A stretch of DNA of 64,000 bases from Hevea brasiliensis (GCF_030052815.1 NC_079507.1:17878141-17942140); one strand, 5' to 3'; shown: positions 1-11,797, numbered from the stretch's first letter. Made by a program: numbers and translations. Notes: generated by a model from the letters alone, not told the origin.

Positions 1-486
1 TCATTTCTGTCGAAACTCCCTCAAAAAGTCTGACCAAGTAAGGACTGGAGGTTCTACTAGGCTGTGGGGGATGGTCTTCCACCATTCATACACATCCCCT
101 TACAACAAGGAAACAAAATACTCAAACTTCATCTCTTCCGTACACTACAGTTTTCTGAAAACTCGTTCCATTCTTTCCAACCACTGTTTTGCCTCCAGTG
201 GATCCACAGTGCCTTTAAACTCGATGGCCCCAAATTTCATCAACTTTTCATATTGCCGAGCTGAGGGCTGTGGTTGTGCTACAGGTAATGGCATTTGAGC
301 TTGGGGTGGCACATTACCCGCCATTTGCTAGAAAAATGCAGCCATCTGCTATACAAACTGAGCAGGGAAATGCGGTGCTGGAGTAAGAGCTGGAGTGGCT
401 GACCCACTCACATTTTGGAGTGCTGGGGCTTCCCCTTGAACCTCAGCCTCAACAGATTGTTCTTCTGAATGATCTCCTCTTTCCAT
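1..486 (-). pseudogene. gag: gag N-terminal fragment, element L
   Basis: Capsid-precursor (gag) start of a Ty3/gypsy element, cut by the left window edge. The chosen start is the ATG at 486-484, which matches the gag start of element D. Reading down the minus strand it shows a Pro/Ala/Gln-rich N-terminus, then QYEKLMKFGAIEF and QWLERMERVF, then YEWWKTIP and FLREF, the conserved gag order of this clade. At least four in-frame stops (two TAG at Gln positions before QMA) make it a pseudogene. The PBS and 5' LTR of the same element follow at higher coordinates. Gag would form the virus-like particle in the cytoplasm. Identification as gag is firm; the clade is inferred from related copies in this window. 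Confidence 0.85.
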
Positions 487-510
487 TCCATTTTCCAAAA
501 TTTTCTACTT

Positions 511-514
511 CCTG
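511..514 (-). promoter_or_regulatory. Putative 3' splice site before gag, element L
   Basis: Sense-strand TTTGATCTCAG|GAAG lies about 25 bases before the gag ATG. The same T-rich CAG|GA context recurs in elements B, D and E. It pairs with the donor at 3244-3239. This is inferred from conservation, not proven. Confidence 0.4.
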
Positions 515-656
515 AGATCAAACACAAAGGAGGTTGACCTCCGTTAGTGCATATTCATGATGTAAATATGTCATATGTATCAATTAAAGACACTTGAGCA
601 GTTGTACTTATCAATAAAATGTTCATACACATAGTCAAAATTTATTGCAAAACCAT

Positions 657-668
657 GCTCTGATACCA
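657..668 (-). other. Primer-binding site, element L
   Basis: Sense strand reads TGGTATCAGAGC, the 12-base match to the 3' end of plant initiator tRNA-Met, used to prime minus-strand DNA synthesis. It lies 8 bases from the LTR end at 677 and fixes the polarity of element L as minus. Confidence 0.9.
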
Positions 669-1326
669 CTAAAACATGTCACACCTTACCCCTCCGTAAG
701 GCATAACATGATCCCGTAGAATACTTAATGAACTACAGAACTTCACCTACCGATAACTCATTAAGTACCCTACAAGGGATTTTAAAATAATTTTCTTACA
801 TTTTGGAAGTGGTGAGCATTTTGGTAGGAATTAAAATCATTTATTCAAAGTTTAAATACTAGTAAAAATTTTTGTCCATTTTAATTTTGCCGCAAATTTT
901 ATAAAAATTTTGACAGAGTTCCGTTTGTAATTAGAGAAAATAGTTCTTCAAATACATGAGAAAAACACTTCCAAAAATTTTTCACATCTCCCAATCTCCA
1001 ATAAATCTCAATCAACTCAATTCAATCACTTCAAAGTAATTTCCACAATACAAATCAAAATTCATCATCTCAAAATATTTAATACTTCATTCACAAGGCA
1101 TAAATCATGAAATTCATATGTACAAATATTAAATTTACGGAAGGAAATCCAAAATAATATTATTACAATTTATTTACAACTGCTCAACTTACATTGATAC
1201 ATACAACATTTCTATATTTACATCAAAATTATCTACAAGGGTATAAAATAATACCCGTACAAAATGATCGATGTGGTCCACAATTCGATAGCAGCTCACT
1301 CTACTGCTTTCTCCTTGCTCTTATCT

Positions 1327-1368
1327 GCGACAGCAAAATAAGCTATCGCTAAGTATAAAAATACTCAG
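1327..1368 (-). other. LTR double hairpin, element L
   Basis: In sense, hairpin 1 has stem CTGAGTAT/ATACTTAG with a TTTT loop. Hairpin 2 follows at once with stem GCGATAGC/GCTGTCGC. The pairing is seen directly; the function is unknown. Confidence 0.6.
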
Positions 1369-3238
1369 TGGTGCACAATAAAAATTTAAAATACGATACA
1401 TAATCATTCATTACCAAAACACAATTTAAATATTTCTCATTCACATTTCACAAATATCAAAGCTCATAATAACGCCATTTAGTCAAATAATTCATTAAAC
1501 ACAGTGTTGCCAAAATCATACACAACTTAAGCCATAACACAAAATTTTCGATCAATGCCGTGTTGTACACCATGACAAAGCAATCTACAACCTCATTAAT
1601 CGAAATCAATGAGGGAGGTGGCTAGCTAGCTAATGAGTACTCATCCGATCTCAACCTCAACTAGCAAGCCAGAGAGGGAGGAAAATAAACGATCTCAACC
1701 CCATAAATGGAGGAGGAATAATGTGATACTGTCATGCTAAGTGTGAACATAAAATCAATTCAAAAAAATTTATTCAAATAATTTATGAAAAATCTAATCA
1801 ATTTCCAAAGTCATATTTACGATTATAAAATGGCAACACAGTACATAATTAATCACAGAAGTCAAATTTTTGCGAATAAAATATTTGAACAAGAATTATT
1901 GTGCACAGACCTGACGTGAGTCGCCTTTAGGCCTTGACTTAGTCTCTTCGAGTTTCCAAGTCTTTTTTAGCTGAAACACACAATTTCATAGTGTTTCAGT
2001 ATCATAACTTAGCATAAATCCAAAAATAAATTTCACTTCATTTTTACCTAGCTTTAATGTGCTAATTTCGACGTTCTCGAAGTTTTTGTGTTTCGGGTTA
2101 CTATTCACTATACTATTCAAGTCAAATTGTTGACTTTTTAAGGCTTAATAGGTATGGGAACTCCAACTTCACCCACATACCACATTTTGGTCATTAAATT
2201 TGTTGGTTTTGGTCATTTTCTCAAAGTTTAAATCCTTTTGGCCAAATTGTCAAATTTTCAGTTTTGGTGCTCCAAGTTGCACTGTTCCATTGGTAATTTT
2301 ACTGTTGGAATTTGACAAAACTTCCTTCATAGAAAATGTTCCTTAATGTCGTAAGTTTATTCTCATTTTTAGATCACCCCAATTGGAGTTTTTTAGCTCA
2401 AGTTATGGCCATTTGAACCAGGGCTGCCGGATGGAAAACAACCCTGATTTTCTGGGTAATTTTGGTGCTGGCAGATTTGGGTCACCAAATTGGGGTGGCC
2501 AAATGGCTTGGTTGCTGGTAGAATTTGGACTTGTGTTCCTCATGAAAGCTTTAGGTCTATATCCCATCTAACCACTGGTAAAAGTTCAGGTCAATTTGAC
2601 CTGACTAGCTCGAGTTATGACCAAATGAACAAACACTGTTCATTTGGTCAGTTTGTACAGTGGCAGACTGCTCTTATTCAACATTGGTCAATTTGTTCAC
2701 TAGGTTTTGGTCAGTTTTTGAGCATGGTTCCTAAATGAAAATTGTGTCATTTTATGTCTATTTTCATCCCCAATTGATACCATATCAATTGGACTTGTAA
2801 AATTTTAGTTTTGGTCCTTCAAAGTTGACTTGGTCATGCTGCCAGTAGCATGACCATATACCCTCTGAATTTGGCTTCAACTCCAACAATTCAAACACAA
2901 CTCATTTGGTCACAATTGACCATTTTTCACTTCACAATAGGTCAAACATGCCATTTACTAATTTCTTACATTTTTGGTTTACAAACCCTAAGTCCCAAAA
3001 CCCTAATTCACATAATTGTTGCAATTAACTAAATTCAAAGCTTTCAACCATAATCAATCAACTAATGGAGGTCCATAAACTCATTTAAATCCATCAAACC
3101 ATACAAGATCATGCTCCCCTTTAATAGGCCAAAATTTCAGTAATGGTCCTCACCTCATATTTTTATTTCATTTCATTAATTTCTAAGCTCATTTCAACAA
3201 CTAATAATGGATTTAATTAACTAATTGATAGTTAAGAG

Positions 3239-3244
3239 ACTAAC
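3239..3244 (-). promoter_or_regulatory. Putative 5' splice donor, element L LTR
   Basis: Sense AAAG|GTTAGT, at the same place as GTAAGT donors in the LTRs of B, C and G. With the acceptor at 513-512 it would remove about 2.7 kb including the PBS. Confidence 0.35.
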
Positions 3245-4135
3245 CTTTGCTTAGATCCTCAAATCTCAATCTTTTGTTCTGCTTTCTTATTTCAATCTTC
3301 TTCTTAAGTTGAGATTACAAGCTCTAGTAAGGTTTTTATGGGATTTATGAAGGGTAAGTGAACAAATTAAAGCTTGAGTGCAAGCTTTAATGGAAGATTA
3401 AAAATGGTGAAATAAAGGAGAGAGTGAGGCGGCAAGGGAGATGGAAGATGACCAAATAATGTTTTTTCTTTCTTTTCTTTTCTTTATTTATTTTAGGTTA
3501 TGGAAGACCACAAAATCTAAATTAATAATTAAATTAATTAATTTATTTATGGCATCATGGATGAGGTCATGCATGATGTCATCACCTTTTTACTTTTTCA
3601 TTTTTCTCTTTTTTTTTCTATTTTTCTGTTAGTTCTTTAATTTAATTCTCGATTCCGAAATTTTCTTTTTTCTGATTTTATTTGACAGTTAGGTCAGGAG
3701 TCAACTCTCGGGGTCAATTGACCAAATTGCCCCTCGTCGGTTCATCCTGGTTTGCAAATAATTCCATATTTCTTCCGGCTCCCTAACCTAATTATTTGAC
3801 TGGCTTAACAGTTCTTTTTCGTGATTTTCTCTTTTCCACTGTGTTCATAAGGGTCCTAAGGACCGCAGCGTCATATTTTACGGTTCGAAATTTGAGTTTA
3901 AATCGACTTCGTAGTCGTTCCCGAGGAGGTCACCCATCGCTGTTACTCTCTGCTCGTTTAACTTCTTATGTTCTGTTTTTCTTATTTATACTTAACTAAT
4001 TCAACATTACTAATTATTTGTGTTTATGGTTTCTCTAGTTGTCTTAATTGTGGTTCTAATCCCCTTAATTGTCCGGACCGACACCGGTCACCGGAACAAT
4101 GAAATATACCAGGCTATACAAATAGGGGTGTTACA

Positions 4136-4467
4136 TATACCCTTGTATATTAGATTTTGATGTAATTCTATAATTATATGTATGTAATTTCATTCGAGCA
4201 GTGGTATCAACTCTTTTGTAATATATTTTTGGAATGTAACCAAATACAAATTATGGTAATATTATCTTGAGATTTTATGAACTTATAAAGTTTTGTGTTA
4301 GTAAATTTTTTATACTCCCATGAATTTAAATATTAAATTTGTTACCTTAATGAGATGATTCAATGTTTGATTTATTTTAAACTGGGTATTGGGTTTCTTG
4401 TGTTGATTTGTAATATGAAATTGAATAATGGAGTTGTGGTTTAGAAAATAAATTTGGAGTGTTTTTC
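4136..4467 (+). repeat. 5' LTR fragment of element B, middle part
   Basis: Matches the 3' LTR of B at about 21412-21742 (shared TTGATGTAATTCT and CGAGCAGT stretches). It is what remains between the insertions of L (ending 4135) and A (starting 4468). The LTR continues at 15087. This shows that both L and A are younger than B. Confidence 0.85.
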
Positions 4468-5091
4468 TGTGACACCCCTTACCCGTCTACAGTATATCCG
4501 AGTAAGCTATGTCACACGGTGTACCGGAACACTCCATTTTATCTTAATTATTTTTATTCTTCCTTAATTAATTTTTATCATAGTTTTGAATATAACTTGT
4601 GAAATATAATTCATTTAAGTCATTTATTGAAATTATAATTTATTTGAGATTCTGAAAATTTTATAGAAAATCTGGCAGAGTACCGACTAAAAATGGAGAA
4701 AACAGTTCTTCGGAACCTGTTAAAAACACTTCCAATAATCATTTCCAACAATCCCAACTTCATTTCATCAACAAAATCTCAATATGTTTTTCAACAACAT
4801 TTCCATTTCTCAATCATTCATCTCATATGATAATCATGTAAAAGTCATAAATAAATATTCACTTTTTCATTCACAAACACAATATCTACTATTTACATTA
4901 ATACCAAAATACATTACATAAGTTTCAATTACATATGAGAAAATAAAAGTTATTACAAAATATCAAAATAAAACCTAGTGTCCTACCAATGCACTGATGA
5001 CGGTGAGGTGACATGGGCACTATGTAGGGCTGTAGGAGGTCTCACCCAGTCTGTGGTCTACTGGGCTCTCGATCAGTATCTCCAGAACCTA

Positions 5092-5129
5092 CGCGTGGCA
5101 AAAGCAACGCGCTAAGCAATAATGCTTAG
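5092..5129 (-). other. LTR double hairpin, element A 3' LTR
   Basis: Hairpin 1 stem CTAAGCA/TGCTTAG with a 4-base loop, then hairpin 2 with arms CGCGTGGC/GCAACGCG on the + strand. The stem sequences differ from family 1 but pair at the same place. Confidence 0.6.
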
Positions 5130-7080
5130 TGGTGCCAATAATAAAATACAAAGAAATAACAAAAAAATAAATATGCAGTGAATGTATCGATGTCTTATTG
5201 CAAATAAATTTTCAATGAGTATTTGTAGTCTTACTTATTGTATACTTGTTATATTCATTATTTTGTTAAATTTATCCACTTTCATTTTTTTTTTTTTGGT
5301 TTTTCAAGTAACCCATACTGGACGGCTAGACTGGATAAATGGGTAAACTGGCACTGGGTATCAAGTACCTCGGGCCATCACACCATCGGTCACATATGTA
5401 TCTCCTGGTGTGGAACAGAACAGCTAATAAGCTGTAATAACATCAGGCACTAGGCCAAATTTCAATACAAGGTCAGAATGGCTAAAAGCCATGAAATCAC
5501 AGAATGGCATAATGCCATGTGCAGTACTGCTAACTGAGCCCTATTGGCATGCCAAACTATCCAAACCAATCTAGTTAGGTATACTAGGGCATTTGTTACT
5601 TTGGAATCTTTCAATTTTTGAATTTCAAGTTTTGGTGTTACTATTCCCTTCATTAGTCAACAAAAATATTGACTTTTGTATAGAAAATAGGTACGTTGAT
5701 TTTAACACTCCCAACATACCACATTTTGCATTCAAAATTTGTTGGCATTGATTACCAATACCATTTCTAAGCTTAAAATTAATGGAGCAGAATTTTTAGT
5801 TTTTATACCCTATCTTTACTGTTCCATTAGTTACTGTTGCAGTGGGAATTTGAGAAAATGATAAACATGAAAGTTGTTCCTTATTTTGTCTAGTTGAATT
5901 TATTTTTTAGAATTACACCATTTGGAGTTTTGTAGCTCAAGTTATGGTTCAAAAACCACAACTGGCCGAATTGAAAAATTTCAGAACTGACCATATCTAC
6001 AGTGCAGTAAACAGTAACTTCGACTCTCTTGTTGAATAGGTTCTGGTCATAATTTGGGGTAGGTTCCTTCATGAATGTTGTTGGTCTATATCTCAGCTTG
6101 TTTCTAGTGAAATTTCAGGTCAATTGGGCCATTCTACTCTGAGTTATTGCTAAATGAACAATCACTGTTCATTTGGTCATTCTGCAGAAACTGGTTGCAG
6201 GACACCCGGATTGAGGCAAGTTTTTGGTCCACTTGGTTTGGTCTTTTTGGCATGGTTTCTTCACCAAAGTTGTGCCATTATGTGTCTAGTTTCATGTCCA
6301 ACTGGCCAAATACCAATTGAACCTACACAGCCCAAGTTGTGGCTGTCCAAACAGGCTGGACTTACATCCAAACCTGCTGCTCTCACTAGGCAGCATACCA
6401 AATCAGTTTTCTAATGCTATAATTCACTCCAAGTTATGGTCAATTTCCCTCAAATGGTCACTAATTGACCCTTAGAATGTTCATTCAACATTACATAAAC
6501 AAAGTCCAAATTTCTCTTCAAAACCCTAATTCCCCATTCCAATTCGCACAATATGCATTAGTTAAACACACTAATTCATTATCAATATGTATATACACTT
6601 CAAACACCATCTCTAATCCATTCTAAGCCCATCAAAACAATCAAATCCCCACTCCCAATAGGCTGATGAAATTTACCTCTACCCTAGCATGCATAATTCT
6701 CTTCAAATCCCACAATTTCTTAGCTTAATTTAGTGCCTTAACATGATTATCCAAAGAAAAAAAAGAAAGATGGCACTAACCTTGTTGGAGCTAACTCCCA
6801 AGCTTGCAAAAACTTTCTTTTCCTTCTTCTTTTTACTGGTTAGAGAGAGTTTAAGGTACAAGGAAGAATTTTTGTGAAGTGATTAAGTGAGTTTATAGTG
6901 AAACTTAGTGGGGTGTGAAGCTTGATGAAGTTTTAGTGGAGGTTTGGCTTAAGGGCAAGAATTCGGCTGGTTTGAGGGAGAAGAAGGCAGATGGTATTTT
7001 GATTTTTTTTTGGTCTCAATTGTCTCTTTTTATTAGTTAATTAAGTGGTTGTTTAAATGTAATTGGTGGGAATTTTTAAA

Positions 7081-7099
7081 TGACATCATAATGATGTCA
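7081..7099. promoter_or_regulatory. U3 palindrome, element A 3' LTR
   Basis: TGACATCATAATGATGTCA, a perfect 9-bp inverted repeat around one A. Near-copies lie at 14524-14542 and 47175-47193, with family 1 variants at 28438-28457 and 40166-40185. It resembles a paired bZIP-type half site; binding is inferred. Confidence 0.45.
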
Positions 7100-7647
7100 T
7101 AATTTGCAATATATTTCATTTTCTTTCCTTTTCTTTTCTTTTTTACTAACTTCAAATTGATTTTTCATCAACATTAATTCATATTTTATGTCATATAATT
7201 TATGTACTTAATTGGACAAGTTGGTCAAAAATCACCTCTGAAGGCGAAATGACCAAAATGCCCTCCATTTGGCTTAACGGGTCAAAATTGTCTGTATCGA
7301 TTGAAAAATTTTTCTAAATATTTTCTTGGCATTCTAATATCATAGGAACCTCAATGAACCTTCTCTGGAGTCCCAATAATTATTTTATAATGTTTCTCCC
7401 GGGTCTAGGGCTCCTAGTTGCGAGAACCGCAACTTCTCACTAGGTTACCCATCTCTAGGGCACCGGCTCATTTAACTTGGTTGTATTTTATTTCTAAAAT
7501 TTTTCCTAAATTTTTCTTATTAATATTTGAGTTAATTATGGTTCCTCACTTTAGTTTAAATATTTTTCCGAATGTTCTAGCTGTCGATCAAACCTTTGGT
7601 CACCAGGAGCGATAGAATGTCTGAGTTGCTCTGAGGAGGGTGTTACA

Positions 7648-7662
7648 ACACTTCCCCTCTAA
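7648..7662 (-). other. Polypurine tract, element A
   Basis: Sense AGAGGGGAAGTGT lies directly against the 3' LTR start and is the expected plus-strand primer. The preceding CGAAATTT-type sequence is shared with elements B and E. Confidence 0.75.
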
Positions 7663-7709
7663 TTTAAATTTCGTCCTCGAAATTTACCTGATGCAAACAG
7701 TTGAGGGAC

Positions 7710-8570
7710 CTATTGCCTCATCGTCTCTTCACTTTCCCAACTTGCCTCTTCGGTGTTGTGGTGCCTCCAAAGCACTTTCACCAGTGGAATCTGCTTATTC
7801 CTCAACTCTTTCACTTCCCGAGCCAGGATCCGTATGGGTTCTTCTTCATATATCAAATCCGGTTGTACTTCAATTTCTTCTATGGAGATGACATGTGAAG
7901 GATTTGAGCGATATCTTCTTAGCATAGATACGTGGAACACATTGTGGATCTTGTCCAGCTCTGGTGGTAAAGCTAGCCTATAGGCCACTGGACCCACACG
8001 TTCAATGATTTCATATGGGCCAGTAAACCTTGGGTCTCGATCAGATATGATGGAAAGTGGAATTCCATGCAGTCTAACTCTCTCACTGATATACAATTCT
8101 GCTAACTTCTCCAGTGAGTAGTCAGTCCTAACTGGCAGAAAGTGTGCTGACTTTGTCAATCTATCCACTATCACCCATACTGCATCATGTTTCTTCTGGG
8201 TGAGAGGTAAACCACTTACAAAATCCATAGTGACCCGATCCCATTTCCATTCAGGTATGCGTATAGGCTGTAGCAAACCTGATGGAACTTGATGTTCTGC
8301 CTTGACTTGCTGACATGTCAAGCATTTAGTCACATAGTCAGCTATGTTCTTCTTCATACCAGGCCACTAATACTGAAGTTTCAGATCATGATACATTTTT
8401 GTACTTCCTGGGTGCATAACATAAACACTGGCATGTGCCTCTTTCAGAATATTGGCTTTTAATTCCCCATTATCTGGTACACATACTCTTCCTTTGTAGT
8501 ATAGACACCCATCTGCTTTCACTTCATAGTCAGTTGCCTTCCCTTCTAGGATTTTGCTCATAATAGCCAT
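7710..8570 (-). pseudogene. int: Integrase and chromodomain remnant, element A
   Basis: Integrase inserts the cDNA into the host chromosome. The N-terminal zinc-binding part (HPGSTKMYHDLK, then CLTCQQVK) and the first two catalytic acids (TMDF and SDRD) are visible. A TAG at a Trp position (LQY|WPGM) splits the frame near 8364-8366. After SDRDPRFT the frame jumps directly to GPYEIIERVGPVAYRL, so about 167 residues are missing, including the catalytic Glu (DGQ-E in E and C) and the following IN segment. The C-terminal chromodomain (KELRNKQIPLVKVLW) remains. The frame after the deletion is open. Strand transfer activity must be lost. Confidence 0.9.
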
Positions 8571-9137
8571 TAACTTTTCATCTGCCTTTTGCCCATCTAA
8601 AATCTGCTGTAGCAGGTTTGGCCTTACTTACAACTCAGCCAAAATAGCTCCATCTCGAACCAAAGATAGACGGGCATTCAATGATCTCAAAGCTGTGATG
8701 GATTTTCTGTTCAAAGCATCAGCAACTACATTTGCCTTCCCAGGATGGTAGTCAATTACACAATCATAGTCCTTCAGGAACTCAATCCATCATCTCTGTC
8801 TAAGGTTGAGCTCCTTCTGGGTTGGCAAGTATTTCAGGCTTTTGTGGTCCGTGTAAATGTAGCACTTTTCACCATATAAGTAATGCCTCCATATCTTCAA
8901 TGCGAAGATAATTGCTGCAAGCTCTAGATCATGGGTAGGGTAATTCTGTTCATGTGGCCTTAACTGCCTGGAAGCATAAGCGATCACCTTCCCCTCTTAC
9001 ATCAATACACACCCTAACCCATTATGAGAGGCATCTCTGTAGACCACAAAGTCCTTTCCCGACACTGGCTGTGTTAACACCGGTGCCTTTGTCAACATAG
9101 CCTTTAACTTCTCAAAACTAGTCTGACACTTGTCATT
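8571..9137 (-). pseudogene. RNase H remnant, element A
   Basis: RNase H degrades the RNA strand during reverse transcription. The best preserved block is 8790-8987, with [23 protein letters not shown] and [10 protein letters not shown], the Asp-bearing motifs of the Ty3/gypsy domain. It follows RT after TAG at 9135-9137 (a Trp site by comparison with E), and has further stops before AYASRQ (TAA at a Gln site) and after LNLRQR. The stretch 8571-8789 links to integrase and is conserved in element C (near 59630-59830), but is frame-broken here. Confidence 0.85.
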
Positions 9138-9914
9138 CTAGTCAAATATGACATTCTTATGTAACAACTTGGTCATTGGAGCAGCTATTAAGGAAAATCC
9201 CTTCACAAATCTTCTGTAATATCCAACTAGCCCCAAAAAGCTTCTGACCTCATTTGTATTTCTGGGAGGCTTCCATTCCATCACTGCTTCTATTTTCTTG
9301 GGATCCACCCTAATCCCATCAGCTGACACTATGTGTCCAAGGAATGCAATCTCATTCAACCAGAAGTCACACTTTGACAACTTAGCATACAACTTCTTTT
9401 CTCTCAGGGTTTGCAGAACAATCCTCAAATGTTCATCATGTTCTTCCCTGGTCTTGGAATACACCAAAATATCATCAATAAAGACCACTACGAACCGATC
9501 TAAGTATGGATGGAAGATACGGTTCATAAGGTCCATGAATGCTGCTGGTGCATTCGTTAGGCCAAAGAGCATCACCAGAAACTCATAATGCCCATACCGG
9601 GTCCTGAATGCAGTCTTTGGCACATCTACATCCTTCACCCTCAACTGATGATACCCTGATCTGAGATCAATCTTAGAAAATACTCCTGCTCCCTTCAACT
9701 GATCAAACAGATCATCAATTCTAGGCAACGGATATTTGTTCTTCACAGTCACTTTATTCAACTGTCGGTAATCGATGCATATCCTCAAAGTCCCATCCTT
9801 CTTTTTCACAAACAGCACTAGAGCTCCCCATGGTGGCACACTGGGGCGTATGAACCCCTTATCAAGCAAATCTTGCAACTGAGTTTTCAACTCCCTCAAT
9901 TCAATGGGTGCCAT
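9138..9914 (-). pseudogene. rt: Reverse transcriptase domain, element A
   Basis: 258 open codons covering the whole RT core: [53 protein letters not shown] and the catalytic FIDDILVYS. The palm motif FIDD is intact. The frame is closed by TAG after VIFD and is separated upstream from the protease part by a TAG at a Gln site (about 9955-9957). Copies in C, D, E and F agree closely. It would copy element RNA into DNA inside the particle. Confidence 0.93.
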
Positions 9915-9956
9915 CCTATAAGGAGCAATGGAAATGGGTGCTGTACCTGGTAGTGT

Positions 9957-10883
9957 CTAAATAGTAAACTCAACTTCCCTTTCTGGTGGCAAACCAGGCA
10001 ATTCTTCAGGGAATACATCTGGGAAGTCTTTTACTGTGGGTATGTCACACAGATCTGGCTTAGCCTGCCTAGTATCCACCACATGTGCTAGGTAGGCTTC
10101 ACAGCCTTTTCTCATCATTCTTCTTGCAACTGTGGCTGAGATAACATTGGACAGGAAATCTATCTTTTCACCCACAACAGTGATCTCATTACCCTCAGGA
10201 GTTTTCAAAGAAATCTTCTTCAGTTTACAATCAACTGTTGCTTGATGACGTGACAACCAATCCATTCCCAAAATCACCTCAAACTCGTGGAAGGGCAACT
10301 CAATTAGATCTGTCGAGAATTCCTACCCCTGAATCCTTAATGGGCAACCCTTGTACACTTTGTTCACCACTACACTGTGGCCCAACGGATTAGTGACCAG
10401 AATGTCTTGGTCACTCTCCCCTACTAGTATCCCCCTTTCTACGGGTAGGTTAATGCAGATGTATGAATGAGTGGATCCTGGATCCACCAATGCATGCACA
10501 GATGTAGTGTAGAGGGAGAACATACCCCTGATAACGTCTGGGGCATCTTGCTCCTCCTGAGCTCTCATAGCATATGCTCTGGCAGGTGGTCTGCCCTCAG
10601 GCCTCTCTGCTGGCTCAGATGCAGGCCTCTGTGATGGTCCCACTGCCTCAGATTTGCCAGATTTCCTTCCCCTTTGTGGTGCAGGAGCAGGTCTGTCTGT
10701 TTGTGTTGGAGCAGCTGTAGTAGTTCTGCGTGGACAATTCCTTAGCTGATGCTCTGTCGACCCACACCTTAAGCAGGCACCAGTCACTCTCCAACACTCC
10801 CCCTTATGCCACTTCAGGCAATGTGGACATGCAGAAGATGCTGGGGCTGGTCCCCTGAACCCCATCCCTGGAGAGCTGCCCAC
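9957..10883 (-). pseudogene. Zinc knuckles and aspartic protease, element A
   Basis: From 10883 down, a nucleocapsid region with two Cys/His knuckles: C-x2-C-x3-H-x3-C (residues 19-30) and C-x2-C-x4-H-x4-C (residues 37-50 of the open segment). A Pro/Arg/Ala-rich linker follows, then the protease active site LVDPGSTHSYI. A stop at about 10320 (a Tyr site by comparison with C) splits the frame. It continues 10298-9957 with the conserved VILGMDWLSRH and FPDVFPEELPGLPP. The protease would cut the gag-pol polyprotein. DPGS in place of DTG/DSG is common to the copies here. Confidence 0.88.
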
Positions 10884-10905
10884 TGATGGTGTGGACTGAC
10901 CTCTC

Positions 10906-11792
10906 CTAGGGGTAACCGTGGCTCTGGGCCCCGAGACCGACTCGACCTTGTGATTGACCTAAACTCTGTGCAGGTGGACCCTTGAACTTCTTCCCAGATG
11001 CAGGAGATGAACTAGACTGACCTGGGCCCCTCTTCTGCTGTCTCTCTCTTCTGGTCTGCTCACTTATTCTTACTTTTTCAACTTTTATTGCAGCTTCCAC
11101 TAACTTGGTGAAGTCGGTGATTCCCAAGGCAGTGATCATGATCTTTATGTTGTCATTTAATCCCTCTTCAAATCTCTTACACCTTTCAGCCTCATTAGGG
11201 ACTATCTCCCTTCCGTAGCGGCTCAATCTGACGAATTCCTTTTCATACTCGGCCACTGTTAGCTGTCTCTGCCTCAAGTTAATGAACTCTCTTCTTCTCT
11301 CTTCCAGGTATACACTACCCACGTATTTCTTCTTGAATTCAGAGAGGAAGAAGTCCCAAGTTATTACTTCTGGCTGTACTTCACTGGACACCGTATCCCA
11401 CCATTCATATGCATCATCTTGCAACAGAGATACAACAGCTTCTAGATTTTGCTCTGGAGTGCAGTGGAGTTGTTTTAAAACCCTGCCTGTTCTGTTCAAC
11501 CAATTTTCGGCTGCAACAGAATCATCTTCTCTCTTGCCAAAGAAGTCCACTGCTCCAAATTTTCTTAGTCTTTCCAGGTGTGATTTCTGCTGTGGAGGTG
11601 GTGGTGGTGGTGGTGCTGGCATTACCCCAGCCATTTGTTTGAAGAATTCGGCCATTTGCTGGAACATGGCCTGTGGAGGCTGAAAGCGCACTCGCTTGAG
11701 CTGGAGTAGGTTCTCCTACCCAGCCTCACCGCTGCAGGTGGAGCATGACTCTCCACTTCTTCCTCAACTGCTCTCTAAGATGTAGGGTCCAT
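10906..11792 (-). pseudogene. gag: gag, element A
   Basis: The gag start is taken as ATG 11792-11790 (MDPTS), the same start as in element C, but a TAG follows after five codons. From 11691 a 261-codon open segment begins with AMFQQMAEFFKQMAG and a proline run. It then has LERLRKFGAVDFFGK, YEWWDTVSSEVQP, FFLSEFKKKYVGSVY and ALGITDFTKLVEAA, the gag capsid region. It ends at a TAG near 10908, where a small frameshift separates it from the zinc-knuckle segment. Gag packages the RNA. Confidence 0.88.
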
Positions 11793-11795
11793 ATC

Positions 11796-11797
11796 CT
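11796..11797 (-). promoter_or_regulatory. Putative 3' splice site before gag, element A
   Basis: Sense TTATTTTGAATAG|GATATGG, immediately before the gag ATG. It is identical in element C (56603-56604) and pairs with the donor at 14223. Confidence 0.4.

Larger units (their letters stand above)
677..4135 (-). repeat. 5' LTR of element L (family 1)
   Basis: A 3,459-bp LTR, TGTCACACC to GGTGTTACA on the + strand, so in sense it starts TGTAACACC. It is bounded by the PBS of L on the left and by the older LTR of element B on the right (4136 onward, starting TATAC). It matches both LTRs of element E along its length. It contains the double hairpin (1327-1368), a GAGTC hairpin (1918-1940), about 200-bp modules around 2300-2850, and the U3 inverted repeat near 3549-3589. 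The AACCCTAA motifs near 2985-3006 belong to the LTR. The rest of L lies left of the window. Confidence 0.9.
4468..7647 (-). repeat. 3' LTR of element A
   Basis: 3,180 bp, from TGTGACACC to GTGTTACA on the + strand. It carries the double hairpin (5092-5129), three roughly 200-bp modules (about 5870-6360), and the U3 palindrome TGACATCATAATGATGTCA (7081-7099). The 5010-5090 segment differs from the 5' LTR but resembles solo LTR H. Confidence 0.92.

Noticed and set aside
2985..3010. Telomere-like AACCCTAA motifs
   Set aside because: Only isolated copies, not tandem, and repeated at the same place in other LTRs.
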